Shown here: piece after piece, positions 26,659-35,249 of the stretch
Layout of the letters: each line of letters begins with the position of its first letter
Numbering within the stretch: the first letter of the stretch is position 1
Assembly: GCF_036030735.1 (NCBI RefSeq)
Contig: NZ_CP107928.1
Location: 2,480,001-2,544,000 of the forward strand
Origin: Streptomyces sp. NBC_00425
GTDB taxonomy: Bacteria > Actinomycetota > Actinomycetes > Streptomycetales > Streptomycetaceae
Direction: 5' to 3'
Length of the DNA stretch: 64,000 nt
Translations under genes and position numbers: made by a program
Notes under the pieces: model-generated
Told to the model about the DNA's origin: nothing
The model's input: the letters and a program-made list of their open reading frames with translations, nothing else
Databases searched by the model: none

Positions 26659-26700
26659 ACGCCGAAGCCGCGCCGGAGCGCTCCGGTGCGGCTTCGGCGT
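26659..26700. terminator. 42-bp palindrome with 20-bp stem
   Basis: Arms 26659-26678 and 26681-26700 pair throughout (one G-T) around a CG loop. It lies upstream of the GNAT gene and past the IS110 tail, and probably blocks transcription arriving from the right. Confidence 0.75.
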
Positions 26701-26769
26701 CTCACCGCTCCGCACGGAGGCCCCCGTCGGAACGGTTTCTGGCGGGCCTCACTGCCCCTATGACGCGGG

Positions 26770-26832
26770 TCATGACTGTGTGGGCCTGACCAGGTGGAAC
26801 ACCTCGCGGGCGGCGTAGCGTTTCAAGACATC
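26770..26832 (-). pseudogene. IS110-family transposase C-terminal fragment
   Basis: Leftward reading: DVLKRYAAREVFHLVRPTQS then TGA. This is the typical end of an IS110/IS116-type transposase as I recall it. Upstream sequence is not transposase. A second, more eroded copy lies at 19288. Sequence just beyond the stop (CCCCTATGA on the plus strand) is shared by both sites. Confidence 0.6.
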
Positions 26833-26963
26833 GGACGATCGGCCGAACCGCTGGACGCGTGGGAGACGCACGAGAACGCCTGGCGGCCGTCGTCCCGGCC
26901 CGCGTCCTTTGGCTGGGATCCCGAGGACGCGGCGGAGATCGCCCGCTGCGGGCGAGGTAACTC

Positions 26964-27086
26964 GAACTCGCGGGGCTGATCGTCGCCCATGCGTTCTGGA
27001 GCGGCTTCGCCGCGGCCGACGTCGCCGCGGCCCGTGACGCGCTCAAGCACCACCACGAGCAGAAGACCGCCGACGCCTCCCGCTAG
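26964..27086 (+). pseudogene. C-terminal fragment of an unknown gene
   Basis: A 40-residue tail ELAGLIVAHAFWSGFAAADV, continuing to KHHHEQKTADASR and TAG, with strong coding bias. It has no start in frame and a frame break just upstream. I do not recognise the family. Confidence 0.4.
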
Positions 27087-27088
27087 CC

Positions 27089-27116
27089 GCCGACCGGTTT
27101 CCCCCCGCCGGTCGGC
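27089..27116 (+). terminator. Hairpin after the unknown fragment
   Basis: Nine-bp stem (27089-27097 with 27108-27116), 10-nt loop containing a TTT-CCCCCC run, immediately after the TAG at 27086. Confidence 0.6.
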
Positions 27117-27198
27117 AGCAGCACCGGGCCTGGTTGCAGTGGAGGTCGCGGCCGCGCTGCCGGGGAGGGCGTCGAGGTTCGCCGTCACCGCACTCGCC

Positions 27199-27236
27199 GT
27201 GCGGGGTCCCGGTCGCTGCGGACTGGGACCCCGCAC
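27199..27236 (-). terminator. Terminator of the tectonin-repeat gene
   Basis: Perfect 12-bp stem GTGCGGGGTCCC / GGGACCCCGCAC with 14-nt loop, 17 nt past the stop of the gene at 27253. Confidence 0.8.
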
Positions 27237-27252
27237 GACTTACTCACGCAGG

Positions 27253-27951
27253 TCAGCTCGGCTGGTCTCCGGTGTAGCGGAAGATACCGCCGGCGGAGTT
27301 CACGACCCAGACGGTGCCGTCGGCAGCCGCGCCGACGTCGACCGCGGCGCCGGGGATGCCGGTCCAGGGGTTGGCGTCGTGGCCGGTGTAGCGGTAGATC
27401 TGGTCGGAGGAGTTGACGCCCCAGACGTTCGTCCGGGAGCCGACGGAGATCCGGGACAGGCCGCCGGAGATGCCCACCCAGTCGGTGGAGCCCTGGTCCC
27501 CGGTGTAACGGAAAATCGCGCCCGCGGAGTTCACGTGCCACACCGTTCCGTCCGCGGCCACACCGATGTCCACCGCACGACCCGGGATACCGATCCACGG
27601 GTTCGCGTCGTGCCCGGTGTACCGGTAGATCTGCCCCAGCGAGTTCACCCCCCACACATGAGTACGCGACCCCACCGAGATGCGGGTCAACCCGCCGGAT
27701 ACGCCCACCCAGTCGGTGGAGCCCTGGTCCCCGGTGTAACGGAAAATCCCACCGGCGGAGTTCACGTGCCACACCGTTCCGTCCGCGGCCACACCGATGT
27801 CCACCGCACGACCCGGGATACCGATCCACGGGTTCGCGTCGTGCCCGGTGTACCGGTAGATCTGCCCCAGCGAGTTCACCCCCCACACATGAGTACGCGA
27901 CCCCACCGAGATCGTCGTCAGACCACCAGAGATCTGCTTCCAGTCAGCCAC
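27253..27951 (-). CDS. Tectonin-type beta-propeller protein
   Basis: 232 residues made of three 77-residue units, each two propeller blades: a VWGVNSLGQIYRYTG blade and a VWHVNSAGGIFRYTGDQ blade. This is the tectonin/TECPR pattern of carbohydrate- or lipid-binding lectins. No signal peptide is seen, so export by an unusual route or a cytosolic role are both open. GTG 27951 (VADWKQISGG) is chosen because AAGGGG lies 8 nt upstream. Two units are almost identical at DNA level, a sign of recent duplication. The AT-rich region upstream (28020-28070) may be the promoter. Its partner is unknown. Confidence 0.82.
   Translation of the reverse strand: MADWKQISGGLTTISVGSRTHVWGVNSLGQIYRYTGHDANPWIGIPGRAVDIGVAADGTVWHVNSAGGIFRYTGDQGSTDWVGVSGGLTRISVGSRTHVWGVNSLGQIYRYTGHDANPWIGIPGRAVDIGVAADGTVWHVNSAGAIFRYTGDQGSTDWVGISGGLSRISVGSRTNVWGVNSSDQIYRYTGHDANPWTGIPGAAVDVGAAADGTVWVVNSAGGIFRYTGDQPS
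27481..27920 (-). repeat. 231-bp in-frame tandem repeat
   Basis: The block starting at 27481 recurs at 27712 with only a handful of differences, exactly 77 codons apart. A third, more diverged unit covers about 27250-27480. Confidence 0.85.
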
Positions 27952-28420
27952 GCCTGTGCCCCTTTCGCGTCGCACCTTGCACCCGGTACATGCGGCGCGA
28001 CTAGGACACCCAAACAGCCCCATATACTGATTGACCTGTTAAAACATCCAGAAATCGATGTTTGATGCGGCCTCGCTCCCAGGACGCACGGCACCCAGGC
28101 AGCCCTTGCCAGTTTCCGAAGACCAAAAGCGCCGTAACCCACATGGAGGCACCAAGTCCTCCTGTCCTTCAGGCGTCCACGGCAAGCCTGAGGTCACCGC
28201 CGACCAGCCCCCGCCTTCGCCCGTGCCCGGGGCACACTCGGTCGGGTGAAGACGGGTGGGCGACCACACTGCCATCACCCCGATGCCCCGTCGTCTGCCG
28301 ACAACGGCCGTGCAGAGGTGGGGGGTTCGGGATCGGGGTCCGTTTCCGGATCGTGACGAGCGAAGGCCCACCTCTCTCACCTGCGGAGTCGTACGCCCCG
28401 TCATGCGCGGCGCACTCCGC
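27952..28420. other. Intergenic region between divergent genes
   Basis: Contains an AT-rich patch (about 28020-28070, with CAGTATATGG and TTTTAACAGG on the minus strand) likely to hold the tectonin promoter, and an AACATC/GATGTT dyad in it. From 28080 to 28400 I find no gene. Confidence 0.45.
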
Positions 28421-28466
28421 GTATACACGCGAGGTATACATGCGGCGTATACACCGTGTGTAGAGT
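28421..28466 (+). promoter_or_regulatory. Triple GTATAC operator and -10 of the PadR operon
   Basis: GTATAC occurs at 28421, 28434 and 28447, each 13 bp apart, ending 21 nt before the PadR start at 28474. TAGAGT at 28461-28466 is a plausible -10 that would start transcription at the ATG. The phased palindromes are the likely PadR binding sites. Confidence 0.75.
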
Positions 28467-28473
28467 GAGTCTC

Positions 28474-28998
28474 ATGTCCATCGGTCACACCCTTTTGGGG
28501 CTCCTGGAGTCCGGCCCGCGCCACGGTTACGACCTGAAGCGGGCCTTCGACGAGACGTTCGGTCACGACCGGCCGCTGCACTACGGCCAGGTCTACTCGA
28601 CGATGTCCCGGTTGCTGAAGAACGGCCTCGTCGAGGTCGACGGCGTGGAGGCCGGGTCCGGCCCGGAGCGCAAGCGCTACGCGATCACCGACGCCGGCAT
28701 CACCGACGTGGCGCGGTGGCTCGCGACCCCGCAGAAGCCGGAGGAGTACCTCCAGTCGGCGCTCTACACCAAGGTCGTCCTCGCGCTGCTCACCCACCGG
28801 GACGCCGCCGACATCCTCGACGCCCAGCGCTCCGAGCACCTGCGCAGCATGCGCATCCTGACGGACCGCAAGCGCAAGGGCGATCTGGCGGACCAACTGA
28901 TCTGCGACCACGCCCTCTTCCACCTCGAGGCGGACCTGCGCTGGCTGGAGCTGACCGCCACCCGACTCGACAAACTCCGTGAGGCTGTAGCCCGATGA
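28474..28998 (+). CDS. PadR family transcriptional regulator
   Basis: 174 residues. The winged-helix PadR domain covers 1-80 (HTLLGLLESGPRHGYDLKRAFDETFG, YGQVYSTMSRLLKNGLVEV, RKRYAITDAG). The C-terminal Vir_act_alpha_C helices form the dimer (ALYTKVVLALLTHRDAADIL). ATG 28474 matches the expected transcription start, so the mRNA is leaderless. It overlaps the ABC ATPase gene by ATGA. Regulators of this type repress adjacent efflux or lantibiotic-resistance-like ABC transporters until a drug binds. Confidence 0.92.
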   Translation: MSIGHTLLGLLESGPRHGYDLKRAFDETFGHDRPLHYGQVYSTMSRLLKNGLVEVDGVEAGSGPERKRYAITDAGITDVARWLATPQKPEEYLQSALYTKVVLALLTHRDAADILDAQRSEHLRSMRILTDRKRKGDLADQLICDHALFHLEADLRWLELTATRLDKLREAVAR

Positions 28999-29687
28999 CG
29001 ACGTCTCCCCCCGGTTCCCTGCTCACCGCGCGGGACCTGCGCAAGACCTACGGGCCCACCCACGCCCTCGACGGCGCCGCGTTCTCCATCCACCCCGGCG
29101 AGGTCGTCGCCGTCATGGGCCCCTCCGGCTCGGGCAAGTCGACGCTGCTGCACTGCCTCGCGGGCATCCTGCCGCCCGACTCCGGGTCGATCGCCTACAA
29201 CGGCCGCGAGGTGACGACGATGAGCGACGCCGGGCGCAGCGCACTGCGCCGCTCCGAGTTCGGCTTCGTGTTCCAGTTCGGGCAACTCGTCCCGGAACTG
29301 ACCTGCGTGGAGAACGTCGCCCTGCCGCTCAGGCTGAACGGCACCTCCCGCAAGGAGGCCGAGCGGGCGGCGCTCGGCTGGATGGAACGCCTGGAGGTCG
29401 ACGACCTGTTGGGCAAACGGCCCGGCGAGGTCTCCGGCGGCCAGGGCCAGCGCGTCGCCGTGGCACGCGCGCTGGTCACCGGCCCCCGGGTGCTGTTCGC
29501 CGACGAACCGACCGGCGCGCTCGACTCCTCCAACGGCGAACGGGTGATGGACCTGCTCACCGAGGCGGCCCGGTCCACCAACGCCGCCGTCGTCCTCGTC
29601 ACGCACGAGGCACGGGTGGCCGCCTACTCGGACCGCGAGGTCGTCGTACGCGACGGCAAGTCCCGGGACATGGAGCGCGCCGTATGA
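28995..29687 (+). CDS. ABC transporter ATPase (MacB/LolD-like)
   Basis: 230 residues. Walker A GPSGSGKST (42-50), Q-loop FVFQFGQLVPELT, signature VSGGQGQR, Walker B VLFADEPTGALD and the H-loop VTHEARVA are all intact. It pairs with the FtsX-type permease that follows with an ATGA overlap, and starts within the PadR stop codon by the same overlap. LolD/MacB-type ATPases drive mechanotransmission rather than classical substrate passage. Membrane-associated in the cytosol. Confidence 0.95.
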   Translation: MTTSPPGSLLTARDLRKTYGPTHALDGAAFSIHPGEVVAVMGPSGSGKSTLLHCLAGILPPDSGSIAYNGREVTTMSDAGRSALRRSEFGFVFQFGQLVPELTCVENVALPLRLNGTSRKEAERAALGWMERLEVDDLLGKRPGEVSGGQGQRVAVARALVTGPRVLFADEPTGALDSSNGERVMDLLTEAARSTNAAVVLVTHEARVAAYSDREVVVRDGKSRDMERAV

Positions 29688-32101
29688 GTCCGCTCAAGGG
29701 GCGCCTCGCACGCATGGGGGTCACTTCGCTCGGGCGGAGCGGGAAGCCGGGGGGAGGCCGGCCGTGGGGCAGGTCGGCAGACCTCGCCATGGGAGCCCGG
29801 TTCGCCGTCACCGGCGGCCGCGAGGGCTGGGTCCGGACGACGCTGACGGCGGTCGGCGTCGGCCTCGGTGTGCTCCTGCTCCTGCTCTGCACCGCGGTGC
29901 CCAACGTGATGGCCTCCCGCAGCAGCGTGGAGGACGCCCGCTACGCCGACTTGTACTCCCCCGATGTTCCGCCCAGGGCCGACAACACCCTGCTGATCGC
30001 CGACGCCGACACCACCTGGCACGACGACGACGTCCGGGGCCGGTTCCTCGAGCCCGAGGGCACGCGGGCGCCGCTGCCCCCGGGGGTCGACCGCTTCCCG
30101 GGCAAGGGCGAGATGGTGGTCTCCCCCGCGCTCGAGAAACTGCTCGACTCGGACGACGCGCAACTGCTGCGCGAGCGCCTGCCGTACCGGATCACCGGCA
30201 CGATCGGCGAGCGCGGGCTGATCGGCTCGCACGAACTGGTCTACTACGCGGGAGCCTCGGGGCTGACGCTGTCGGACACCGCCCGGGTCACGCGGCTGAC
30301 CGAGTTCGGCAGACCGGACGCGACGGCCGAGAAGACCGACCCGGTGCTGCTGCTCATGATCGCGGTCGTGTTCGTCGTACTGCTGACGCCGGTCGCCGTG
30401 TTCATCGCGGCCGCCGTCCGCTTCGGCGGCGAACGCCGCGACCGCCGCCTCGCCGCGCTGCGCCTGGTCGGCTCCGACCGGGGCATGACCCGGCGGATCG
30501 CGGCGGGAGAGGCGCTGGCCGGATCCCTGCTGGGCCTGGCCGTGGGCACCGGCCTCTTCCTGCTGGGCCGGCAGAAACTGGGCACCAGCGAGTTGCTGGG
30601 CGTGAGCGTCTGGCCCAGCTACCTCGACCCCGCTCCCGCGCTCGCCGCGCTGGTCGTGGTGGCGGTGCCGGTCGCCGCGGTGCTGGTCACGCTGCTCGCG
30701 ATGCGCGGCGTGGTCGTCGAACCCCTCGGTGTGGTGCGCGCGGCCAAGCAGCGCCGCCGCCGGCTGTGGTGGCGGCTGCTGCCGCCGCTGGCCGGCCTCG
30801 CGATGCTCTACCCGATGATCGGCCAGGGCCACACGAACGGGAACTTCAACCAGTACCTCGTCATCGGCGGCGTCCTGATGCTGCTGATCGGCATCACCGC
30901 CCTGCTGCCCTGGGTCGTGGAGGCGGTCGTCGTCCGGCTCGGCAGGGGCCCGCTGTCCTGGCAGCTGGCCGTGCGACGGCTGCAGCTGAGCAGCGGCACC
31001 GCCGCCCGCATGGTCAACGGCATCGCCGTGGCGGTGGCCGGGGCCATCGCGCTGCAGATGCTCTTCACGGGCACGCAGGACCAGTACACCGAGAACACCG
31101 GCCAGGACCCCGCCCGGGTCCAGATGCAGGTCAACTTCAGCGGCCCCAGGCAGCTTTCCGGCGTCGAGCGCGAATTCGCCGGCGCCAAGGGCGTCAGGAC
31201 CGCGGTGGCCCTGGCCCGCTCCCAGTACGGGGACTCCCGTCGCAACCCGGAGAACAGCGAAGGCCTGACCGTCGGCGACTGCGCCGCCCTGCGCGAACTC
31301 GCCGCACTGCCCTCCTGCAAGGACGGTGACGTGTTCGTCACGAGAACGCGGACCGGCTACGAGGACCCCAGCAACGCATCCCAGATCGCCCTGCTGAAGT
31401 CCGGCAGGCAGCTCTACATCGACCCGACGTACGACGGCGCCGAACGGGGCCGCGAGGTGCCCTGGACCGTTCCGGCGAACATCCGGGTGGTGGACGCGCG
31501 CAAGGACTCACTGCTGAACTACACCAGTCTGCTGGTCACCCCCGCCGCCCTGCCCGCCGCGGCCGCGCCCGCGGTGTTCTCGGACGGCGTCTACTTGCGC
31601 CTGGACCCCTCGGTGCCGGACTCACGCGAGTACGTGCGCAACGTCGCCGCCCGCATCGACCCCCTGGCACAGACCTTCGGGTGGACGGCGGCCCAGGAGA
31701 ACGGCCTGTACACCTCCATCCGCACCGGTCTGTTCATCGGCTCCGCCTTCGTGCTGGCGCTGATCGGCGCGAGTCTGCTGGTCTCCCAGCTGGAGCAGCT
31801 GCGCGAGCGCCGGAAGCTGCTGTCCGCGCTGGTCGCCTTCGGCACCCGGCGCCGCACGCTGAGCATGTCGGTGCTGTGGCAGACGGCCCTCCCGGTCGGA
31901 CTCGGCCTCGTCCTGGCCACGACGGTGGGGGTGACCCTCGGCGTCGTCCTGCTGAAGATGACCCGTACACCGGTGACGATGGACTGGACGAGCGTGCTCG
32001 CCATGGCCGGCGTGGGCGCGGCCGTGGTCGGCGTGGTCACGCTGCTGAGCCTGCCGCCGCTGCTGCGCATGATGCGCCCTGCGGGCCTGCGCACGGAATA
32101 G
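29684..32101 (+). CDS. FtsX-like ABC permease
   Basis: 805 residues with the MacB/FtsX plan used by actinobacterial drug exporters: one N-terminal membrane helix (about 50-75), an extracellular domain (80-220), three helices (about 225-345), a second cluster of helices (about 360-470), a second extracellular domain (480-680), and three C-terminal helices. Two FtsX domains are visible (VFVVLLTPVAVFIAAAVRFGGERRDRRLAALRLVGS and LLVSQLEQLRERRKLLSALVAFG). With the ATPase it should export or expel an amphipathic compound under PadR control. The start overlaps the ATPase stop. Confidence 0.92.
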   Translation: MSPLKGRLARMGVTSLGRSGKPGGGRPWGRSADLAMGARFAVTGGREGWVRTTLTAVGVGLGVLLLLLCTAVPNVMASRSSVEDARYADLYSPDVPPRADNTLLIADADTTWHDDDVRGRFLEPEGTRAPLPPGVDRFPGKGEMVVSPALEKLLDSDDAQLLRERLPYRITGTIGERGLIGSHELVYYAGASGLTLSDTARVTRLTEFGRPDATAEKTDPVLLLMIAVVFVVLLTPVAVFIAAAVRFGGERRDRRLAALRLVGSDRGMTRRIAAGEALAGSLLGLAVGTGLFLLGRQKLGTSELLGVSVWPSYLDPAPALAALVVVAVPVAAVLVTLLAMRGVVVEPLGVVRAAKQRRRRLWWRLLPPLAGLAMLYPMIGQGHTNGNFNQYLVIGGVLMLLIGITALLPWVVEAVVVRLGRGPLSWQLAVRRLQLSSGTAARMVNGIAVAVAGAIALQMLFTGTQDQYTENTGQDPARVQMQVNFSGPRQLSGVEREFAGAKGVRTAVALARSQYGDSRRNPENSEGLTVGDCAALRELAALPSCKDGDVFVTRTRTGYEDPSNASQIALLKSGRQLYIDPTYDGAERGREVPWTVPANIRVVDARKDSLLNYTSLLVTPAALPAAAAPAVFSDGVYLRLDPSVPDSREYVRNVAARIDPLAQTFGWTAAQENGLYTSIRTGLFIGSAFVLALIGASLLVSQLEQLRERRKLLSALVAFGTRRRTLSMSVLWQTALPVGLGLVLATTVGVTLGVVLLKMTRTPVTMDWTSVLAMAGVGAAVVGVVTLLSLPPLLRMMRPAGLRTE

Positions 32102-32117
32102 GCCGCACCCTGCGGCG

Positions 32118-32151
32118 GAGTGGGCTCCTCCCGGCCGGGAGGAGCCCACTC
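32118..32151 (+). terminator. Perfect 34-bp palindrome terminator
   Basis: Arms 32118-32134 and 32135-32151 are exact inverted repeats without a spacer, 17 nt past the permease stop. Confidence 0.88.
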
Positions 32152-32175
32152 CCGCATGCGGGTCCCGCATGCGGG
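32151..32175. repeat. Two tandem CCCGCATGCGGG palindromes
   Basis: The 12-bp perfect palindrome CCCGCATGCGGG occurs at 32151-32162 and again at 32164-32175, directly after the terminator. A GTCGGGCAGCA direct repeat follows at about 32214-32236. Confidence 0.75.
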
Positions 32176-32327
32176 CACGTCCGGACGTGGCGTGCCGGAC
32201 GGCGTCGTCGCCCGTCGGGCAGCAGTCGGGCAGCAGTCGGGCGGGACAAACCCGTCGCGCCCTTCCCTGCCGGGTCAGAGGTCTCCGGGGCCGGGCGCCG
32301 CCTCGGGAGGGCGCCCGCCGCACCCGG

Positions 32328-34262
32328 TCACGTGGACCCGGTGCCCGTCCGCACGTGCGACGACGGCCTGTGGTCCTCGTCCGGCGTCGGACCGGCAGGT
32401 CCGGGAAGCCCGCCGGGGCCGGACGCCGGGACCGGATCTTCCGGGGCCGGGTCCCCCGGGGCCGGCTCGGTGCTCTCGCCGAGGAATCCGCCCGACTGGT
32501 GCTGCCACAGCTTGGCGTAGGCGCCGTTCGCCGCGAGCAGCTCCTCGTGGGATCCCTCCTCGACGACGCTTCCGCGGTCGAGGACGACGAGCCGGTCCAT
32601 GCCGGCGACGGTGCTCAGACGGTGGGCGACCACCAGAGCGGTGCGTCCGTCCATCAGCCGCCACAGGGCGTCCTGGACGAGGAGTTCGCTCTCCGAGTCC
32701 AGCGCGCTGGTCGCCTCGTCGAGCAGCAGGATGGGGGCGTCGCGCAGGATGGCCCTGGCGAGGGCGACGCGCTGACGCTGGCCGCCCGAGAGTTTCACCC
32801 CCCGCTCCCCCACCAAGGTCCCGAACCCCTCGGGGAGTTGGTCGGCGAACTCCGTCACGTGTGCGGCCTCGGCCGCGGCGCGGATCGCCTCGTCGGTGGC
32901 GCCGGGCCGGGCGAAGGCGATGTTGTCCCGCAGACTGCGGTGGAACATGGCGGGTTCCTGCGGAACGTACGCGATCAGGGAGCGCAGGTCGCTCTGGCGC
33001 AGCCGGCTGATGTCCTGACCTCCGATCAGGATGCGTCCGCCGTCGATGTCCGACATCCGCAGCAGAAGCCGGGTCAGTGTGGTCTTGCCGCCGCCGGACC
33101 TGCCGACCAGACCGATCCGCGCGCCTGCGGGCACGTCCAGTTCGAGTTTCCGGAAGATCGGCTTCGCGCCCGCGTGGGCGAAGGTCACCGCCTCGAAGCG
33201 GACGCCGGTGTCCCGCGCCGCGAGCGGTTCGGGTTCCGTCGGGTCGAGCACGGTGGGCGGATCCAGCAGCAGTTCGGTGAACTGCGCGGCCTCGGTCATC
33301 GAGCTTTCCAGACGCCGGTAGATCTGGTTGAACTCGAACATGATCTGGGTCGCGTTGGAGTAGTAGGTGAACGCGACGACGACCTCCTCCACTCCCTGAC
33401 CCGAGCCGCCGAAGGCGATCGCGACCACCAGGCCCAGCACGTTGGTGAGCACGGACATGGGGGCGATCAGGGTGTCGACGCGCAGATTTCCGTAGTCCCA
33501 CGACCGCAGCGTCAGACGCCGGGAGTCCGCGACGCGGCTGCGGTGTTCGTCGGCCTCCCGCCGCTCGGCCGCGAACGCCCGGATGGTCTCCATGTTGACG
33601 AGACTGTCGGCGACGTGTCCGGAGACCCGGGCGATCGCCGCCTCACGGTCGTGGACGAGCATCTGCCGGCGACGGATCAGCGGTGTCGCGGCCGCCACGG
33701 TCAGCGCGATCATCACGAGGAGCCCGACGACGAGCATCGGTTCGTAGCTCCACAGCACCACGGCGCCGAACACCAGCGGGACGAGACTGCCCACGATCCG
33801 GTACGTGACGGTGTCGACGAAGTCCTCGAAGCGCTTGCCGAAGCTCAGCACCCGTTTGGTCAGGGAGCCGGCGAAGTTGTCGTGGAAGAACGCCGCGTCC
33901 TTGGCGAGGAGTTCGTCCATGCCGCTGACGTACAGGTGTTCCATGCCGAGGGCGTCCACACGGTTCAGGCAGTGCTGGCCGACGCGCCACACGGCCTCGG
34001 CGAGCAGCAGCGTCGCGCCGAAGCCCAGCACGTACGGCAGTGCCGAGCCAAGGGTGAGACCGCTGTCGTCGGCAGCCTGCCCTGCCAGTTTGGCGATCAG
34101 CAGGGGGGCGATGTAGCGGATGCCGATGTTGCCCACGGCGGGCAGCAGCAGCGCGGGCAGGGCCACCCGTCGTAGTCGCAGCAGTTCCAGGCCGTAGCGG
34201 CGCAGCGCCAGAACGACCGCGCTCCTGCCCGGCGTCGACCCTCGTGTATCTGTCGTTCCCAT
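32328..34262 (-). CDS. Fused ABC exporter (TMD-NBD)
   Basis: 644 residues: a six-helix type IV exporter domain (about 20-330) followed by an ATPase domain with Walker A GLVGRSGGGKTT (about 383-394), signature KLSGGQRQR, Walker B ILLLDEATSALDSE and H-loop VVAHRLST. Helices include LVPLVFGAVVLWSYEPMLVVGLLVM. A Pro/Gly-rich tail of about 60 residues closes it. Start ATG 34262 after GGGAG; the longer frame upstream overlaps the NRPS remnant. Homodimeric exporters of this type often sit in siderophore or peptide clusters, and the neighbours here (adenylation remnant, iron-type uptake genes) suggest siderophore export. Confidence 0.92.
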   Translation of the reverse strand: MGTTDTRGSTPGRSAVVLALRRYGLELLRLRRVALPALLLPAVGNIGIRYIAPLLIAKLAGQAADDSGLTLGSALPYVLGFGATLLLAEAVWRVGQHCLNRVDALGMEHLYVSGMDELLAKDAAFFHDNFAGSLTKRVLSFGKRFEDFVDTVTYRIVGSLVPLVFGAVVLWSYEPMLVVGLLVMIALTVAAATPLIRRRQMLVHDREAAIARVSGHVADSLVNMETIRAFAAERREADEHRSRVADSRRLTLRSWDYGNLRVDTLIAPMSVLTNVLGLVVAIAFGGSGQGVEEVVVAFTYYSNATQIMFEFNQIYRRLESSMTEAAQFTELLLDPPTVLDPTEPEPLAARDTGVRFEAVTFAHAGAKPIFRKLELDVPAGARIGLVGRSGGGKTTLTRLLLRMSDIDGGRILIGGQDISRLRQSDLRSLIAYVPQEPAMFHRSLRDNIAFARPGATDEAIRAAAEAAHVTEFADQLPEGFGTLVGERGVKLSGGQRQRVALARAILRDAPILLLDEATSALDSESELLVQDALWRLMDGRTALVVAHRLSTVAGMDRLVVLDRGSVVEEGSHEELLAANGAYAKLWQHQSGGFLGESTEPAPGDPAPEDPVPASGPGGLPGPAGPTPDEDHRPSSHVRTGTGST

Positions 34263-34529
34263 CACGCTCCCGGTGGTTCGGAAGCCGGAAGTGTCCCGTC
34301 CACGGAGGTCCACAGTCCAGGCATTTACTGCGGAACGGCGATAACCGGACACTGCCGCCCTTCCCCGTACGCAGTGGACGTGTCCGACGGCCAGCGGGCG
34401 AGGTCTGCTTCCGCGTCGCCCCAGGTCAGGCGCCGGTGCACGGTGGGCCCCCGGACCACGGGGCGCCGGCCGGGACAGGGCGAGCGGCGCTGGCCGCCCT
34501 TCCGGGGCGTCGGCGGCAGTCACGGAAGG

Positions 34530-35217
34530 CCGCGGACTCGGCGGCGGGAGCAGGGGGTTGGACAGACGCGCGGCATCGACGCCGTCACCGCGATCCTGGG
34601 CGTCCTGCTGTCCGGAGCCGCGTGCTGTCCCCTCGACCCGGGCGCGCCCGACACCCGTACGGCGGCGCTCCTGGCGGACGCGGAGCCCGCCCTGGTCCTC
34701 ACCACCGGCGCGCAGGCCGCCCGGTTCGCGGACCGCGCCGTCCTGCTGCTCGACGCCCCGGACACCGCGGTCCGGTCGCCGGTCGCGGCCGCCGCGACCA
34801 TGGGCGATCCGGCGTACGTCATCCACACGTCGGGGTCCACCGGCCGGCCCAAGGGCGTGGAGATCTGTCCGACCGAGGCGACGGTGGTCGCCGCCGTGGC
34901 CGCGCCGCACGACCCGGCGCTCTCCCCGGGCGACGTGCCGATCGGGGTTGCGCTGCCCGGCATGCGGGCCGTCGTCCTCGGCGAGCACCTCTACCTCGTC
35001 GGAGACGCGCCGGCCCCCGGCTACCGCGGCGGCCGGCCCCGGACGCGGCGCGGTTCGCCCCGGGAGCGGCCTGGAAGGCAGCGGCATCGTCTGCCCGCCG
35101 GCCGACCACGCCCTGGTGTTCCGCTACCTGGACCACTGCGTCAAGACCGGGACGCTGCCCGTCCGCAACGGGGAGCTGACTCCCGGGAACCGGGGCGGAC
35201 TTCGCCACGACTACTGA
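34530..35217 (+). pseudogene. Collapsed NRPS adenylation-domain gene
   Basis: The frame reads GIDAVTAILGVLLSGAACCP and LLADAEPALVLTT, then the A3 core YVIHTSGSTGRPKGVEI, and jumps directly to a late segment (LPGMRAVVLGEHLYLVGDAP, APGYRGG), skipping motifs A4-A6. A frame change gives PDAARFAPG, and another leads to CPPADHALVFRYLDHCVKTG before a TGA at 35217. Large deletions and two frameshifts leave no working enzyme. The final 40 codons belong to an unrecognised domain. It ends 32 nt before the intact binding-protein gene. Confidence 0.8.
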
Positions 35218-35249
35218 AGCGCAGTCCGCCCTACCCTCCGAGGAGACCC

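Noticed and set aside
27270..27920. CRISPR-like array
   Set aside because: The repeats are 231 bp, in frame and coding for propeller blades; there are no spacers.
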